Counted from the first letter of the stretch, positions 12,262 to 22,848 are shown. The stretch is 64,000 nt of DNA from Trichobilharzia szidati (GCA_944472155.2 OX235271.1:122145329-122209328); one strand, 5' to 3'. The notes: generated by a model not told the origin, from the sequence alone. Numbers and translations are program-made.

Positions 12262-12287
12262 ACCGGTATATATATATATATACCGGT
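12262..12287. repeat. Perfect 26-base palindrome at the CR1 minus-copy 3' end
   Basis: Same ACCGGT-(TA)n-ACCGGT structure as 11859-11882, one TA unit longer. The length difference suggests replication slippage in an element-borne terminal palindrome. Confidence 0.85.
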
Positions 12288-12491
12288 AATAATGATAATA
12301 ATAATAGGTGTAGTTAAAGCTGTCAGGAGAGTAAGACGGAAGAGAATATAAAGAAGTAAAACGACCAGTTTAATTGTCTACCTTTGAATGGTGTATGCGA
12401 TTTTAAGGGGGTAGGCCATTTGGATGAAGTCCTTGTGTCAATGCTTGATTGTCCAGTCTTCTCTTAAAGGCGTCCACAGATGGTGCCATAG

Positions 12492-13694
12492 CTACATCTG
12501 CCGGTAAGGAATTCCAGGGACGGCAAACCCGCAGGGAGGGAGCCTATACTTACTCAATGGCAGAACACCTTTGTTTGGGTGATTCTGGTCATTTGTTATT
12601 TTGTAGGCAGTAATTAAATCCCCCCTAAGACGACGGTAACTAAGTGTGAATAGGCCTAATTTCTTCAGCCTTTCATCATATGGTTTATTTCGGAGACCAA
12701 CCACTCCTTTTGTTGCTCGTCGTTGGACTCTTTCCAAGAGGTTGGCGTCTCTTCTAAGCAGTGGGGGTGCAATGATATTATGCACTTCAAGATGCGGTCT
12801 GACGTATGTTTTATACAACCTTAGAAAGAGCTCAGAAGTGAGTGCACTTAATTGTCTATGTGCAAAGTGTATGACCGCATATGCCCTCGCTACATCCCCC
12901 GTGTAATTTACGCTTGTGTCCATTTTCTGCGTTAGAACTAGACCTAAGTTACGCTCCGATGTTGTGCAGGACAAGCTTTCATTGTACAAGGTGTAACTTG
13001 CATTCTGCAGTCTACAGGTGTGTAATTTCACTACTTTGCACTTTTTCAGGTTGAAAGTCATGCCACTGGCTACCGCCCAGTCTTCCAGAAGCCTTGGATC
13101 TGCCTGCAGTCTATCTGAGTCCTCCGGACACTTTATCGCCCTCCATATCTTCACGTCATCAGCGTATAGAAGAGTCGAGCAGCTTAGACGGCATGGTAAA
13201 TCATTGATAAAAATCAAGAACATCAGTGGTCCCAGGATAGAACCCTGCGACACTCCTGATGACGAGCTGTGCCAAGATGATCGGACTCGATTGACCTTGG
13301 TGCAAAATTGCCTTTCAGTTAGGTAGTCCTTCAACCATGACAGAAGTGGCTCACCTAAACCTACTTGGTTTATTTTGTGTAGGAGAAGGTCATGGTGAAC
13401 AGTGTCAAATGCCTTCTCAAAGTCTAGAAAGATCACATGGACTGGAACATTCATATCTCAGCATGATGTCCAGTCGTCCCAAGCTGATAATAAGTTCGTG
13501 ACGCAGGATCGCCCTTTCCTGAAACCGTGTTGGGCTTCATGGAGTCTATTAGTCCTACAGAGTTGCGTTCCTCTCTTTAGACATGATGACTTTCTTTTGG
13601 GCTGTGTTGTGACTAAAGGGACGGTATCCGAGATCGCTGTATGAATAATCTCTCTAACCACATCCCAGTGTTCATCCATAGATAGCTCATCTCA
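12492..13694 (-). pseudogene. CR1 reverse transcriptase with intact catalytic core
   Basis: Copies element RNA into DNA at the nicked target. From 13679 one frame runs to 12492 with a single in-frame TGA at 13460-13458. Motifs in order: HGFRKGRSCVTNLL, motif A VIFLDFEKAFDTVHHD, motif B SSSGVSQGSILGPLMFL, motif C LLYADDVKIW, motif D FNLKKCKVVKL, motif E RNLGLVL, and thumb VQRRATKGVVGLRNKPYDER. The two YADD aspartates and the motif A aspartate are present. The finger segment that E+ retains (KSPGCDD to NYRPV) is deleted at about 13562. A TGA at 13694-13692 and the 3' frameshift near 12520 are shared with E+. Confidence 0.9.
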
Positions 13695-13935
13695 TGCTAA
13701 GGACCAGTCTGCATCGAACAAAAGCCTCCGCATTTCAGCATAGTCAGCCTTGCTATAGCACAGATATGGTCCCGTGACGTCCCACTGCAAGTGCAAGTGA
13801 CTGCATGGTCACTACTTCCGAGAGGAATCATGATCTGAACATTTTCGACAAGAAGTTGGTCACTAGTTAGAATGTAGTCTTGTTTTGATGACTTTCCACT
13901 AGGGCCCCACCTAGTGTCGTCTCCAACGTTCTCAG

Positions 13936-14500
13936 TCAGTCCCGTGTTCCGAATAGCTTGCAGCCGAATTTTCCCTTAGCATACTCCGAGCTAAGGTTCA
14001 GTGATGGGGCATTGAAATCTCCAGCTATGGTTATTTGGTCATAGCCCAAGTCTCGCATCCCTGTGATAGTGCTGAGCAGTATCTGGTTGTGCTCTGCCCC
14101 ACAGGTGGGAGATAGGTAGATGCCACCCAGTAAATGCTTGTTGTGGCCTACGGTGAAATGACACCATATGGAGCGTGGGAGTTCAACAAGTGGTGGGTCC
14201 GTTGCGCGCACACATTTAAGTTGCCTGTTAAAGTATATAGCAACTCCCCTTCCTTCCTTATTATCCCTGTCTCTCCTGACCGGAACCATATCACTTATAC
14301 TGATTTGGTTGTCGGTGATAGTGGGGGTTAGCCATGTTTCAGTGAGAATGATTATTTTAAGTTGTAGGTGTGCTTGGAGATTTCTGAGTTCGCCTACTTT
14401 TCCTCTCAGCCCCCTCACATTGCTATATAGGTAGCTGACAGTGAGTCTTACAACCTCAGCGTGTTGTGGGGTAGTTGACGTGAAGCTGTCTGCTGGTAGG
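13936..14500 (-). pseudogene. CR1 endonuclease domain, minus copy
   Basis: The protein is identical to that of E+ over the 160 residues read from 14418 to 13936. Motifs include NVRGLRGK, ILTETWL and IAGDFNAPSLN, ending at the same premature stop. The C-terminal strip with the SDH motif lies out of frame at about 13930-13790. Identity with E+ extends through the non-coding and broken parts too, which points to recent common origin rather than selection on protein. Confidence 0.87.
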
Positions 14501-14516
14501 GGACCTAATGTTGGGA

Positions 14517-15214
14517 CTAGTTGGCCAGTTCCGAGGGAACCGTCCCGTTGTGGTTTTTTCCCTTGGATTTATGCAGGACACTTGGGTGGCACAGACTGTT
14601 CTCAGAACTGTTTCGCTCTAGTGTCACTGAAGCTTGAGGACGTATTAAGGCCTCCGTTTGCTGCCTCCTTAGGGTTCGAGGTCTGCTTTCGCAGCATCGG
14701 ATGTGTCCTCCCAATTTCTCCTTGATCTCATACCACCGTTGAAGTACTATGGCCAACTGCTCCGGGTATTTGAATGTGACCCTCAGCAGCCTTGGAGAAC
14801 TAATCAGTGTGAGATGAGCGAGGGGAGGTTTTCGGTAAACGGAGATGGCTCCAGAAGCGCCAAGGGCCATCTGACATGACAGCCATCTTCATCGCTGTAC
14901 GTCATGCATGTGTTTTTCACATGCAGTACCCGTTTCCAGCTCCGGAACACCGTGTACCACCATGGAGGTAGAAGGCATCAGTTCCATAGACTCCCTCGCC
15001 ATTTGTTGTTAGCCCATGGTCTGTCTTGTCTCACCCTTATGTTAGAGCTTCTGTCGATGGCTAGTACCTGAGGCGTCAATAGTACCTTTTCGGCCTCTTC
15101 GGCAGAGTCCAGTGTAACCCGTAATGGGGGTGGCTTACCTTGAGGTGTGTGGACACCCCTGTATAGCCTGCACAATTTCACTGAACTAATGTTCAGACCT
15201 AATTCACTGCACAC
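14517..15214 (-). pseudogene. CR1 ORF1 C-terminal part, minus copy
   Basis: Two frames in succession. 15214-14978 contains LCRLYRGVHTPQGKPPPLRV and differs from E+ by one residue (SSV for SPV). 14870-14517 contains LRVTFKYPEQLAIVLQRWYE and is identical to E+. Together they look like paired nucleic-acid-binding modules of a CR1 ORF1 protein split by a shared frameshift near 14920. The end overlaps the start of the endonuclease reading in another frame. Confidence 0.7.
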
Positions 15215-15270
15215 GTTGGACCACTGTTCCTGATCAAACAGGGCTTGCTGTTAAAGCAAGCTGTCCTTAC

Positions 15271-15990
15271 TCACAGGTACGTTAAAGAGGATGAGCGAAT
15301 TAGACCGATTAACCTCAGACTTAGGTTTGGCCATTGGCTTCTCGTATTCCTTTCAGTATCAGCAACTTTAGGCTTCATCGGGTTCTTGCCGGCCTTTGTT
15401 GTGTTGCCGAGCTTGCTTGTGGATGCAAGTGGCGCTTCTCTAATTCTGTCTTTCCTTGATTTTTTGGGTCCAACCTTTTGAATCTTCACCTTGTGAAAAT
15501 TGGCATTTTCAGTCAGCAGGACTGGAGTGTCCTTCTTACTGTCTGTGCCAAGTTTTGGCAATGTGATGTTTGCAGGTGGGGAGCTACATAAGGCCGTGTT
15601 GGGACACAAGGGCGGCGTGTTGTTTCTGCTATCCGCAGACACGCTCTGTGTGACTATGCCAGGGCGACAGAGTGGACATATATACCAAAACCATGGGCAC
15701 GGGTTATTTCTCATAAACTCGTAGTATGATTTCGGTACCTCTTTGTCGCAACGGCAGTGCACCCACCGTTTGCAAAAATTGCATTCGAAAGCGGGTTCAG
15801 CTTTAGAAACAATGATATTGCACGCCTGGCATTCGTCTCCCTTACTTGGTGACGCCTTCGAGGTCTTATGACGTCTTGAGCGTTTCCTTTTAGGTTTGTT
15901 ATACTTCACACATTGGCTTTCAGTTGGTGCAGGTGTAGTATCCTGTCCCCCTAGTATTGCCTGTGCCGTTTCAGTACTAGACTGTGGCAA
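15271..15990 (-). CDS. CR1 ORF1 protein N-terminal region with PHD finger
   Basis: An open frame of 239 codons. After an Ala/Pro/Thr-rich leader comes a basic patch (KPKRKRSRRHKTSK). A PHD-type finger of the C4HC3 kind follows (DECQAC, FECNFCKRWVHCRC, then WFWYICPLC). A Thr/Pro-rich linker and a basic tail (LGNTTKAGKNPMKPK) complete it. CR1-clade ORF1 proteins bind element RNA, and some carry PHD fingers. The first three quarters differ clearly from the plus copy, while the last 50 codons are almost identical to it. The start codon is uncertain because ORF1 may begin upstream; the frame ends at a stop before the next ORF1 segment. Confidence 0.75.
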   Translation of the reverse strand: MPQSSTETAQAILGGQDTTPAPTESQCVKYNKPKRKRSRRHKTSKASPSKGDECQACNIIVSKAEPAFECNFCKRWVHCRCDKEVPKSYYEFMRNNPCPWFWYICPLCRPGIVTQSVSADSRNNTPPLCPNTALCSSPPANITLPKLGTDSKKDTPVLLTENANFHKVKIQKVGPKKSRKDRIREAPLASTSKLGNTTKAGKNPMKPKVADTERNTRSQWPNLSLRLIGLIRSSSLTYL

Positions 15991-16552
15991 TGCAGGTATA
16001 GTATCAGGACAGACGAGTCCTACACGAGTCTTTAGGATGGGTATGCGACTTGGGGTTGGAATCCTCGGGTTTTGCCTTCTCTGGCTGAAGCCCTTGTGAC
16101 TACAGAGTAAGGTGTTTTGGTGCCATTTCTAAGGTTACTTTCAACAGCCATATTAACTATCGCTAAAACTTATCCTGTATAAGAATAAGAGTGCAATAGT
16201 ATCTACCCACAAGTACAAGAATAAGACTGACAAAGTACAAGACAAGGAAAGAAAAAGGTTTTCGACTTTACCTTGTACTTTCTGGATGATCGGCTTCACA
16301 GCAATCACATGGTAGACCAACAAGTCTTGTTTATCTGAACGAGTGAGGAAGATGCTGCTACAGAAGTGTCACCTGAAGCTTTGTCAGTAGTTTGAGACAG
16401 CTGAACTTACCACAGAGATTCGATATGTAAGTAATGGTTGAATTTAATTCACCGGCTAGGAAGATCAGGTTTCCCAAGCGGATAATTCACAAAACAGGTA
16501 TTTTCCGGTTGGAGGGGAAAAAGCACGCCGTATTCAAGGAGCGCGTGTTGTT

Positions 16553-16908
16553 CTACTGTTATTACTTTTTCTTATTCTTTTTCTGTCTGTTAGTCTGAAT
16601 ACCTTCACCAATTATATCTATTATTATTATCTCTTTTCTATTGACGACTATACCAAAGGACTAACTGGTGAAAGGATAAACTCCATTCACAGTAGTAACA
16701 GTCTTAACACACCTCATTCTGCAAACCACATACAATTAATCCCTATACTACTCCTTTTGGAGTCAACCAAAGCTACGACAGTCGAGTGGCGGGACGAGCT
16801 ACGCAGACTTTTACCGAAGATCAGGAACCTCTACCTCACAATCAAGAGGCGAGCACAAAGAAATCAAATTGGTTTATACTAGCTCGTAAAAACGATATTA
16901 GATATTGG
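16553..16908 (+). repeat. 353-bp direct repeat, right copy
   Basis: Second copy of 11890-12242, adjoining the 5' end of the minus CR1 copy. Its right edge runs into the PHD-finger frame at 16879-17388, whose last codons and stop lie inside this repeat. This repeat is therefore probably part of the third element, into which the minus copy inserted. Confidence 0.88.
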
Positions 16909-17388
16909 AAGATCAGTGTCTGCACCACCTTCATGGTGAACTTCGCTTACAGTGTTCTCTGGTGCTGAGATGCTGTTTACAGCTTCCTTTTTGTCACGTT
17001 TTCGCTTACTAGGACGCTTCGAACGCCTAGTAGGTTCTACTTCCGTGGTGACTGGGATAGTAACCGCCGGTGTGGTAACATTCATGATGGCACTTACTGC
17101 GTCATCTTCAGACGGGCAGTCTGTATCACTCTTACTAACCACGCTATCATCAGGAATTTCCATAGCCTTAGACAGTAGTTCGTGAGCCTCCCTTATTAAA
17201 GTCATCTTTGGGGAGCAACACATTCTGCACATCCAGTGGGATGTTGGAGCACTACAACGTTTGTATACAGCTGGACGTAATCCAGTACACATCTTATGAT
17301 ACCACTTTTTACAGTTATCACACTGTATTCCATCATCTACCAAAAAGTAACACTCCGCCCTATTACATTTATGTGGTACTTTTGACAT
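16879..17388 (-). CDS. PHD-finger ORF1-like protein of a third element fragment
   Basis: 169 codons starting at an ATG (MSKVPHKCNRAEC). A PHD finger occupies residues 8-57, with C-x4-C, then GIQCDNCKKWYHKMC, then WMCRMC. A Ser/Asp-rich middle and a basic cluster (RRSKRPSKRKRDKKE) like a nuclear signal follow. No other domain is visible. The upstream sequence ends at 17580 in GGCGCGCG...GAGTGCTTTT, closely matching the 5' ends of both CR1 copies. I therefore read this as ORF1 of a related CR1-type element, truncated at its 3' side. A cellular PHD gene is possible but less likely in this setting. Confidence 0.6.
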   Translation of the reverse strand: MSKVPHKCNRAECYFLVDDGIQCDNCKKWYHKMCTGLRPAVYKRCSAPTSHWMCRMCCSPKMTLIREAHELLSKAMEIPDDSVVSKSDTDCPSEDDAVSAIMNVTTPAVTIPVTTEVEPTRRSKRPSKRKRDKKEAVNSISAPENTVSEVHHEGGADTDLPISNIVFTS

Positions 17389-17580
17389 AATGAACTTCTA
17401 CTGGAAACAGCCGAGACAATTTATCCAATATAGACTATAAAAGTGGTTAAAATCAAAACTTTACAGACAAAAGTCAAGTTAAAGTTTTAAAAAAATTTCT
17501 TGAAGTGAATAACACAACAAAAACAGCGATTTGTCAAATACGTGAAAAAAGCACTCCCTTTTTCAAACATCGCGCGCCAC

Positions 17581-17939
17581 AGAGTTGATATTACTTCGAC
17601 AAAACTTAAACTTATAAGGTTAGGGTTATCAAGCCGACCGAAATGATGGTTCAGATGCCAAACAACGGTTATTTTCGGTTTATATACGCTATAAATGTTG
17701 TCAGTAGAAAGCTGAATACCTTGAGTTGGGAAATCCTCTTTCACTTTTGAAGTTACTAGTTAATTTAAGCTGAGAATGCTGTTATTCAGCTTACTAGTTT
17801 TCCTCAATAATAAAATGAATGGGTTCATTTTGACTATAAATATTTTTTAAATGACTGAGCCAAGTAACAAACAGACTCATCATTGAGCGAGAAATTATTG
17901 GCCTGGTTATATTTCCCACTCCATTTCGATATTTTTACT
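17581..17939 (+). repeat. 359-bp direct repeat, right copy
   Basis: Partner of 6924-7282. It starts immediately outside the 5' end of the PHD-element fragment and ends where homology to the left copy is lost (GATATTTTTACT). See the left copy for interpretation. Confidence 0.9.
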
Positions 17940-19829
17940 GTTATGTTTATTAAGAACTCATTTAACCACAGGACAATAACAGTCTAATTTCTAACTTTTA
18001 TCAGCAAATTATTAGATATGGTTAGGAGGGAATGGAGATGGAGTCCACCGTCGCAAGCATTTCTGGACTGATTTTATTTGTCTGCTTTTGATGCTACCTT
18101 TACTTACACTATGCGCATGGCTAACTGTCTCTTCCAGTCAAGAGGAAATTGGAACAAATCAAAGAAGTTTCCCTTGGCAATCGTTTTCTCTTGGATTATT
18201 GTGCAGTCTGTTACTGTTAGTGTTCACCATATGGTTAACGGTAAATATTGGTTTGTAAATATTTATTTCCCGATGCGAATTGAAAACGAGTTGCTTTATT
18301 AGGCTTTGTTACTTGTGTGAAATATATTTCGTTTCTTAATATTCTGAAATCATGAATTTTACACTACTGTTGCACCACCTTATTTGTCCCAACATTTTTT
18401 CATTAAAACCTAAACAGAAATGAAGGGTTTTAATAAAAATTAAACACTTTATTAATTAGGGTTATATGAATAAGATGAAAGTGCAATAATTTCTGAGAGC
18501 AGAACTCATGTAAGAACTAACATTTAGTGGTATAGTACCCAAATCCTATCAATGGAACGATTAGATTGGTCACGAGGTAGGTTTCATCAATAACTGACAT
18601 GATCTAGAAAACTGTTGAAAAACAAGAGCCATCAGAAGAATTATTATCTCGGTGTAAGGTTTTCATATAGCTATTTTCTAACTATTTCTTGGGGGGCCGG
18701 GATGCGAATCATGCATTATAGATTAAAATTTACTAGTTTGACATTCTGAGGTTTGGGAAACAGAATGATTTTTTTGCTCTTTCATCAGTGAGCAGTCATC
18801 CTTAGTCAAATTGCGTTTGTTGTGACTTTCGGTCTTGAGTCTTACTGAGAGCCAGTACGTATATGTTAGTTGAATAAGAATTCGACTAATTTTAAGGTGA
18901 AAGATTAAAAATCACAACCTAACGACTTCTGGCGTAGTAGGTGGTTGTTAGTGTTTTTTTGAAAATTGGTAAGTCCGTTCGCGGTCCTTCAATGAGTTGC
19001 ATATGTTTATTTCTTGACAGTTCTGAAACAAAACGGTGCGTGTTTGCAGAAGTTTCTATTCCTTCAGTTCTGCAGCAGGATGAGATAATGGTTTAATCTA
19101 CGTTGGATTGTTAGTTACCATAAGCACTATTGAGCATTTTGAGACTTAGCTTTTCAAGCTGTTTGGCATACTTTTAAATGTGATTAGGGCTTATGCTATT
19201 TTCAAAATTGTCCACATTGATTTTCTAGAAGACAAGCTTTTCTAAAGCATATTACATTTAGTTCACCACAATGATTAATAGCTTCAAAATAGATTGTCTT
19301 GACATTGAATTTTTGATACAGTATACATATAGGGGCTTTAAATGAGGACTTACCACTTTTCTCCCTGAAGTTCATGATGTTTACTTCAATGGTAAATTTG
19401 AAATATATGGAAAATGAATCATGAAACATATTTTAAGTTATTTTTGTCGGGATAAAAGCAGTTGACTTAAATGAATTAAGTCTGTTTCTCGTAATTACTA
19501 ATCCACCAATAATCGAAAGAGGTTCGGACAAAATAAGTGAAATTGTCAAGTTGGGAATTCACCACGCATCATTTCTTGTTAATTCGCTATTTTCACTTTC
19601 CAGTTACCTCTGTTAAATAAATACTGAGTAATTCATGCGGAAAACTGTCTTCAAGCGAGAAATATAAGTTCATGTGTTGCAATACATCATTTCCTGGGGA
19701 TAATATTAGTTAAGGTGTTAGTCAGCGCATTGAAATCCGAGATTCTTCCATCATCTAGTTCTAGGGACCTTCAAGGTGAAGTGCTGATTAAACTGCTAGT
19801 CTACGCATTGTCATCACAGAATAAGGGAT
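17940..19829. other. Gene-less stretch
   Basis: No repeat family or coding exon is recognised. A minus-strand frame at 19429-19354 ends in a donor-like GTAAGT (MNFREKSG then GTAAGT). Without a partner exon I do not call it. Confidence 0.4.
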
Positions 19830-21155
19830 AGAATGGTAGTCAAACATGTACCTCAACTTCATTGACCTCGAAAAGGTCTTCGATAGTGCAGTGTTGACCG
19901 AGAAGCAATTTGGAAAGTACTTCAACACTACGGCGTGCATTGCCCACGTCTTTATCGACTTCATTCAACGGCTGGCTATATGTCAATGTCACGTGTCAGG
20001 TGATCCACAATGGAAAACTCAGTGAGGCATTCGAAGTGCATACAGGAGTAAGACAAGGCTGCCTGGCTATTATCACCCATGATATTCTTAATTGTGATGG
20101 ACTGGATTATGCGTCAGACTGTGGGTCGGGAGCGACGGGACAGGAATAGGTTGGACCACTGATGAGAAGACTCTAGAAGATGTGGATTCCGTGCATGGAT
20201 GATAGATGTCTAATGTCACACAAACTGGAAGACTTGCAGGCGAAAACCAACAAACTGGCTGAAGAGGGTGGCGGCGAAGACAGGACTGCAGGTGAACATA
20301 GAGAAGATGGAGATGATGAGGTAACCAACGAACCGCAACAACAACACCCAGCACCAATCACCATCAACGGGATAGATTTAACAGCGATTACCTCCTTCAC
20401 TTATCTAGGAAGCATTGTTTCAACTACAGGCAGTCGGAACGAAAGATGTCAAAGCTGACTAGAATCGGAAAGGCAAGATACGCCTTCGTCAACCTGAAAC
20501 CAGTTTGGAGATCAAATTGTTGTGAGAGCTGACTTCTAGCCAAAGTTGGTAGACAGTAATTGACGTCACTATTAATGTCCCCAATATTGGTGGTGAGAAA
20601 ATGAGAACAGAGGCCTTGAGTAGGCGGATACAGTTGGCATATGGATGATCTGACACAGCCACAAAGAGATGCAAGGTTAACTTTCTGTGAGAAACAACCA
20701 ATCAAAAGACTGTACTTTTTACTAACAATAATCTACAATAATGCACATTAAAATCTATAGATATGTATTGATTTTCCTTAATAAGGGATCTGTTGCCTGA
20801 CCCTTGTCTTCTGTTGTTGAAAAATGACCAGCTGGCTTGAAAGAATTAGCAACAAGAAACTGTGGGAATCAATCAACCAAGAGCTGATCGCTCACCAAAT
20901 ATGTAGGAGAAAATGGAAATGGATTGGGCATACATTGCGGAGACATCGATCGCCAGGCCATCGCTCGAGTGGGACCAAAATGGGAAGCGACGAGTGTGTC
21001 GTCAGTGCGAGGGTGATACGGAGGAGATCGTGTGAGGAAGAGATGAGAGATTAAGGGTAATCGTGTTCTCAGCTGAAGATGATGACAGAAAATAGAAGTG
21101 GAGATGTGTTGTTGAAGCCCTATGTTCCACTCGGAACCCGAGGGAATAATAATAA
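19830..21155 (+). mobile_element. Degenerate RTE-clade retrotransposon 3' half (SR2/Perere-3-like)
   Basis: Plus-strand reverse transcriptase remains in order: motif A NFIDLEKVFDSA (about 19858), FEVHTGVRQGCL (about 20030), SHKLEDLQAKTNKLAEEGG (about 20217), TYLGSIVSTTG (about 20400), ARYAFVNLKPVWRS (about 20475), and [14 protein letters not shown] (about 20908). The last is a signature of schistosome RTE elements. The 3' end is CTATGTTCCACTCGGAACCC followed by AATAATAATAAT. Frames are broken and motif C is not readable. It is interrupted by a solo LTR at 20518-20821. Confidence 0.88.
20518..20821 (-). mobile_element. Solo LTR nested in the RTE copy
   Basis: A 304-bp non-coding block matching, in reverse orientation, the solo LTR at 54182-54482. 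It is flanked by the 4-bp duplication AAAT (20514-20517 and 20822-20825) and splits the RTE reading between RYAFVNLKP and SWLERISNK. The size, the 4-bp duplication and the absence of internal sequence fit an LTR left by recombination of a Ty3/Gypsy-type element. The clade itself is inferred from the duplication length only. Confidence 0.8.
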
Positions 21156-21304
21156 TACATGTGCTTCGGCAGCCACAAGTAAACTGATATAGGCGGTTGC
21201 AGCTTACAAACCAAGGATATCTGTCGACTTTTGAATGAACTAATAGACTTACTGTTTAGTACACAGAAATCGGTCTAGCTGCAGGAAATATACTACCTTG
21301 ATTA

Positions 21305-21395
21305 GCAGTTAAGTCTCATAGCTTAACTGGTCGAGGGCCGGACTGTAATTCGGAGGCGGATGATTCGAATCCTTCAGCGAACCGAATTTTCATTT
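21305..21395 (+). repeat. tRNA-Tyr-like pseudogene or SINE head
   Basis: CATAGCTTAACTGG resembles an A box. GGACTGTAATTCG resembles an anticodon arm with GTA. GATTCGAATCC is a good B box. The acceptor stem does not close and the T arm is imperfect, so it is not a working tRNA. A tRNA-derived SINE copy is the likely origin. Confidence 0.5.
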
Positions 21396-22848
21396 CAACT
21401 TCAATCATCATTCACTGCGTCAATTACAGTCTGAGACCCCAGGATTGTACTAGATAGTCTCACCATCAATCAATGTGAATTCCTCCATAATTAGAAACAG
21501 TAAATTCGCTAAACTTACTAAGTGACACAAAAAAGGTTAGAATAAGTGTGAATCCATTGAAGCAAACTTCAAGAAAAGCAAATAAAACTACGAATGTAAT
21601 ACTATTAAATGAGCATAAAAGTCGTTTGGACTTTTCATACAACATAATGCACGACTTAATCAAGAAAGCACGCTTCATCTTTAATGTAAGACGGAAATCA
21701 CAACTTTAAATGTATGAGCAGTACAAATATTTCGAAATTTGACTCTACTCTTAGTACCATCTTTCACTATCCTGTCAGCATTAATCATCGCGTCGACTCG
21801 TTCTTTACCTTAGACTTAATATTCGAATGAGACAACATGCATGTTCACATAACAATGAAATGAATTAATATCATTACATTTGCAATTCAATAAATAGCCT
21901 ACATTTTTCTGTGCTAAACATTCCAAAACTTGACACAGGATACAGCTAAAAACATCTCTTGAATAGATAACAAACCATGATATGAAGAAGAAACAGTTGA
22001 AGAGAACTACTGAAACTGTAATATGAGCAACAAAACTTGGTTAGCTATGGGACTTCATGAATGTAACCTGGAAATAAGTTTTCGTAAGTCAATCTTTCAT
22101 CAGAAGAAACCATTTTATCACCTTTCATTGTTCAGCAAGTCGTATGATTACCACATTCTACAAATAAATGCAATTAGTAAAGATGAATTTAAGATGTAGT
22201 GCTTCATTCTGAAATCCTGTTCACCCTGAACCACTGAAATAGTTGCAAGCATTTTTGAAAGACTGCACCTGAGAAACACGGTGAAAAGACGCATTTTTCA
22301 CAGACGCCTTGTAGTGTTTACTGAATATTATTAAGTGACTACTCAACCGTTAAAAAGACACGATGTTATTTGTATCTCTTAGTCTTAGAACTTAATTATT
22401 AGTTGATATTAATGTGGACTAACTAAAGGTGATTACAAATTTTAAACAGAATAGTGGATTGTGATGGAGTCACTTTACACATTTCAAATATTAAACAGCG
22501 AATTTTTAGATAGGACGAATGTTACTTTACTGGTGAAAACAGTCGGAAAGCTGGTGTACTGCAATATCGAGCAGCGTGTAATTTAATTGGTAAATTATGC
22601 ATATATAATCCGTGTATACTAGATTTATCAGAGAAATCCAAAATGTAAAATAATCAAATTAGCTGTCTTTTGAGCAGCCTTTCTCATAATCTACCAATCA
22701 AACAAAGTCTTTACAAAAGTGAGACATACACCTACTCATTCACATAAAAGGATAAAAACGTCTCAATTCTTTGGTGTTAAACTGTTAACAGAAATAAAAA
22801 TAACCAAACAGTAATTAGTCTTTTCAATAATAAGTAACCCTGTTTCAG
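21396..22848. other. Gene-less AT-rich stretch upstream of a first exon
   Basis: No element or exon is recognised. The right end (22832-22848) is a pyrimidine-rich tract ending in TGTTTCAG, the acceptor used by the next feature. Confidence 0.4.

Larger units (their letters stand above)
12251..16552 (-). mobile_element. CR1-clade non-LTR retrotransposon, minus copy (E-), defective
   Basis: Inverted partner of the 7283-11889 element, arranged tail to tail with it. It has the same 5' start (CGCGCTCCTTGAATACGG read from 16548 on the minus strand) and the same 3' palindrome. Unlike E+ it has an intact PHD-finger ORF1 and the complete palm and thumb of the reverse transcriptase. It lacks the segment between the endonuclease and motif A (junction near 13562) and lacks the 394-bp insertion. 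Its shared frameshifts and TGA show common descent with E+ from an already damaged copy, or conversion between the two. Confidence 0.92.

Noticed and set aside
21305..21395. Functional tRNA-Tyr gene
   Set aside because: Boxes are recognisable but the acceptor stem does not pair and the T stem has mismatches; pseudogene or SINE is the better call. The same holds for 29085, 51735, 56640 and 60200.
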